From positions 1 through 31,568 of the forward strand of contig JAEZUE010000005.1 in the NCBI GenBank assembly GCA_023443455.1: a DNA stretch of 31,568 nucleotides, in the 5' to 3' direction. The position numbers were made by a program, and so were the translations under genes. The DNA comes from Verrucomicrobiota bacterium (lineage in GTDB: Bacteria; Verrucomicrobiota; Verrucomicrobiia; Opitutales; Opitutaceae). This document shows, one piece after another, positions 30,534 through 31,568 of the stretch. The notes beneath the pieces were generated by a model, which saw only the letters and a program-made list of their open reading frames with translations, searched no databases and was not told the origin of the DNA. Numbering within the stretch: position 1 is the stretch's first letter; every line of letters starts with the position of its first letter.

Positions 30534-31568
30534 GCCGAGCCTCGCCCGCGCGTAGCGCGTGGCGGTGATGTCGTCGCACCACGAGCGGTGCGTGAGGTAC
30601 CAGTCGACGGTCTTCGCGAGGCCGGTCTCGAAGGACTCGCGCGGGGCCCAGCCGAGTTCCCGCTGCAGCTTGGTGCAGTCGATGGCGTAGCGGCGGTCGT
30701 GTCCCGGACGATCGGCGACGAAGGTGATCTGCGTGGCGTAGCTCTTGCCGTCGGCGCGCGGGGCCTTCCGGTCGAGCAGGGCGCAGATGGTGCGGACGAC
30801 CTCGAGGTTGGGGCGTTCGTTGAGGCCGCCGACGTTGTAGGTCTCGCCGGTGCGTCCCTGCTGGAGCACCTGCCAGATGGCGGCGGCGTGGTCCTCGACG
30901 TAGAGCCAGTCGCGGACCTGCTGGCCGTCGCCGTAGACGGGCAGCGGTTTGCCGTCGAGGGCGTTAAGGATGACCAGGGGGATGAGCTTCTCCGGGAAGT
31001 GGAACGGTCCGTAGTTGTTGGAGCAGTTCGTGGTGAGCGTCGGGAAACCGTAGGTGTGCTGGAACGAGCGGACGAGGTGGTCGCTGGCGGCCTTGGAGGC
31101 GGCGTAGGGGGAATTTGGAGCGAAGGGGGTCTCCTCGGTGAACGCGGGGTCTTCGGGCGCGAGCGTGCCGTAGACCTCGTCGGTGGAGACGTGGAGGAAA
31201 CGGAAGGCGCTCTTCTTCGGCTCGGGCAACTTCGACCAGTAGCGGCGGGCGGCGTTGAGCAGACGCAGGGTGCCGACGACGTTGGTCTGCACGAAAGGCT
31301 CGGGCGAATCGATCGAGCGGTCGACGTGCGACTCGGCGGCGAAGTTCACCACGGCGTCGATCCGGTAGGCGGCGAGCAGGTGGTTGATCAGGGCCTCGTC
31401 GCCGATGTCGACCTGGCAGAAGACGTAGCGTGGGTCGCCGGCGAGATCGGCGAGGTTGGCCGGGTTGCCCGCGTAGGTGAGCTTGTCGAGGTTGACCAGC
31501 CGCTGAAGGGGCTCGGAAGGGAATGAGGGAGTGGGGGAATGGGGGAGTGAGGGGGACGCAGTCAGGCG
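30525..31568 (-). CDS. rfbB: dTDP-glucose 4,6-dehydratase (N-terminus beyond the window)
   Basis: 347 residues are visible; the start lies beyond the window end. RfbB oxidises, dehydrates and reduces dTDP-glucose to dTDP-4-keto-6-deoxyglucose in rhamnose synthesis. Signatures of this extended SDR enzyme: 'LVNLDKLTYAGNPANLADL', 'VVNFAAESHVDRSIDSPEPF', 'FLHVSTDEVYG', 'SPYAASKAASDHLVRSF' with the Tyr-x3-Lys pair, 'TNCSNNYGPFHFPEKLIPL' and 'YGDGQQVRDWLYVEDHA'. Between the first helix ('RLTA') and 'LQRLVNLDKLTYAGN' there is an insertion of about 14 residues, 'SPSLPHSPTPSFPSEP', encoded by a pyrimidine-rich repeat (31517-31556). In normal family members this turn is a few residues long. The stop codon falls in another copy of that repeat type. 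rfbC and rfbD are not seen. Confidence 0.95.
   Translation of the reverse strand, partial: RLTASPSLPHSPTPSFPSEPLQRLVNLDKLTYAGNPANLADLAGDPRYVFCQVDIGDEALINHLLAAYRIDAVVNFAAESHVDRSIDSPEPFVQTNVVGTLRLLNAARRYWSKLPEPKKSAFRFLHVSTDEVYGTLAPEDPAFTEETPFAPNSPYAASKAASDHLVRSFQHTYGFPTLTTNCSNNYGPFHFPEKLIPLVILNALDGKPLPVYGDGQQVRDWLYVEDHAAAIWQVLQQGRTGETYNVGGLNERPNLEVVRTICALLDRKAPRADGKSYATQITFVADRPGHDRRYAIDCTKLQRELGWAPRESFETGLAKTVDWYLTHRSWCDDITATRYARARLGQG
31517..31556 (-). repeat. CTCACTCCC pyrimidine-rich repeat inserted in rfbB coding region
   Basis: The coding strand reads a run of CTCACTCCCCCATTCCC-type units with no purine runs longer than one or two. It is translated as S-P-S-L-P-H-S-P-T-P-S-F-P in the turn after the first Rossmann helix. 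The frame is the same as that of the related tract in rfbA. Confidence 0.82.

Noticed and set aside
1..31568. tRNA/rRNA genes, CRISPR array, prophage or insertion sequence
   Set aside because: No cloverleaf-like segments with CCA-type ends, no regularly spaced direct repeats and no transposase, integrase or phage proteins were recognised on either strand.

Overview
The window reads as a stretch of a high-GC verrucomicrobial chromosome, most likely Opitutaceae. The main clue is the TonB-dependent receptor at 7977-10904, which carries the 'VVVLNPFEV' box after its signal peptide, a hallmark I associate with Opitutaceae receptors. Shine-Dalgarno sequences are scarce, GTG starts are frequent, and the intergenic spaces are rich in palindromic repeats. 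This taxonomic call rests on family recognition, not on a search.

Layout. (1) 3-4751: the 3' end of mutL, a glycogen phosphorylase with a strong terminator, and an MFS exporter. (2) 4808-6568, minus: a large polytopic membrane protein of unknown function. (3) 6691-15831: a co-directional galactan/galactoside utilisation locus, consisting of tandem palindromic operators, a secreted GH53 endo-galactanase, a TonB-dependent receptor, a GPH sugar symporter, a LacI-type regulator and a GH2 glycosidase. The inferred route is cleavage of galactan outside or in the periplasm, receptor uptake, symport across the inner membrane, and hydrolysis by GH2. (4) 15932-19974, minus: DUF3016 protein, Hsp33, an RNA m5U methyltransferase and two uncharacterised envelope proteins. 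(5) 20059-24227: lysA, a YbaY-like lipoprotein (minus), purE and an O-acetylhomoserine sulfhydrylase. (6) 24440-26061: a stand-alone exosortase, then a lower-GC two-gene cassette that resembles a toxin-antitoxin pair with an ADP-ribosyltransferase-like second protein. (7) 26074-28107, minus: queE, a secreted hypothetical protein and queC (queuosine/7-deazaguanine precursor synthesis). (8) 28164-31568, minus: a GT2 glycosyltransferase, rfbA and rfbB (running off the window end), for dTDP-sugar and surface polysaccharide synthesis.

The most unusual content is the repeat landscape. Three intergenic palindromes share the core TGTYCCGAYCGGRACA with compensated arms. Two different REPIN-like inverted repeats bracket the sulfhydrylase gene. 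A CACTAAT-type inverted repeat supplies the stop codon of a hypothetical gene. A pyrimidine-rich CTCACTCCC repeat lies in both rfbA and rfbB in the same reading frame, adding a Ser/Pro-rich peptide to each protein, and a further copy provides the rfbB stop codon.

No tRNA, rRNA, CRISPR array, insertion sequence or phage gene was recognised. No gene-free stretch exceeds about 270 bases. The largest gaps (16490-16739, 22651-22919, 24228-24439, 29166-29405) hold nothing recognisable, a REPIN, a terminator plus a REPIN, and two palindromes respectively.
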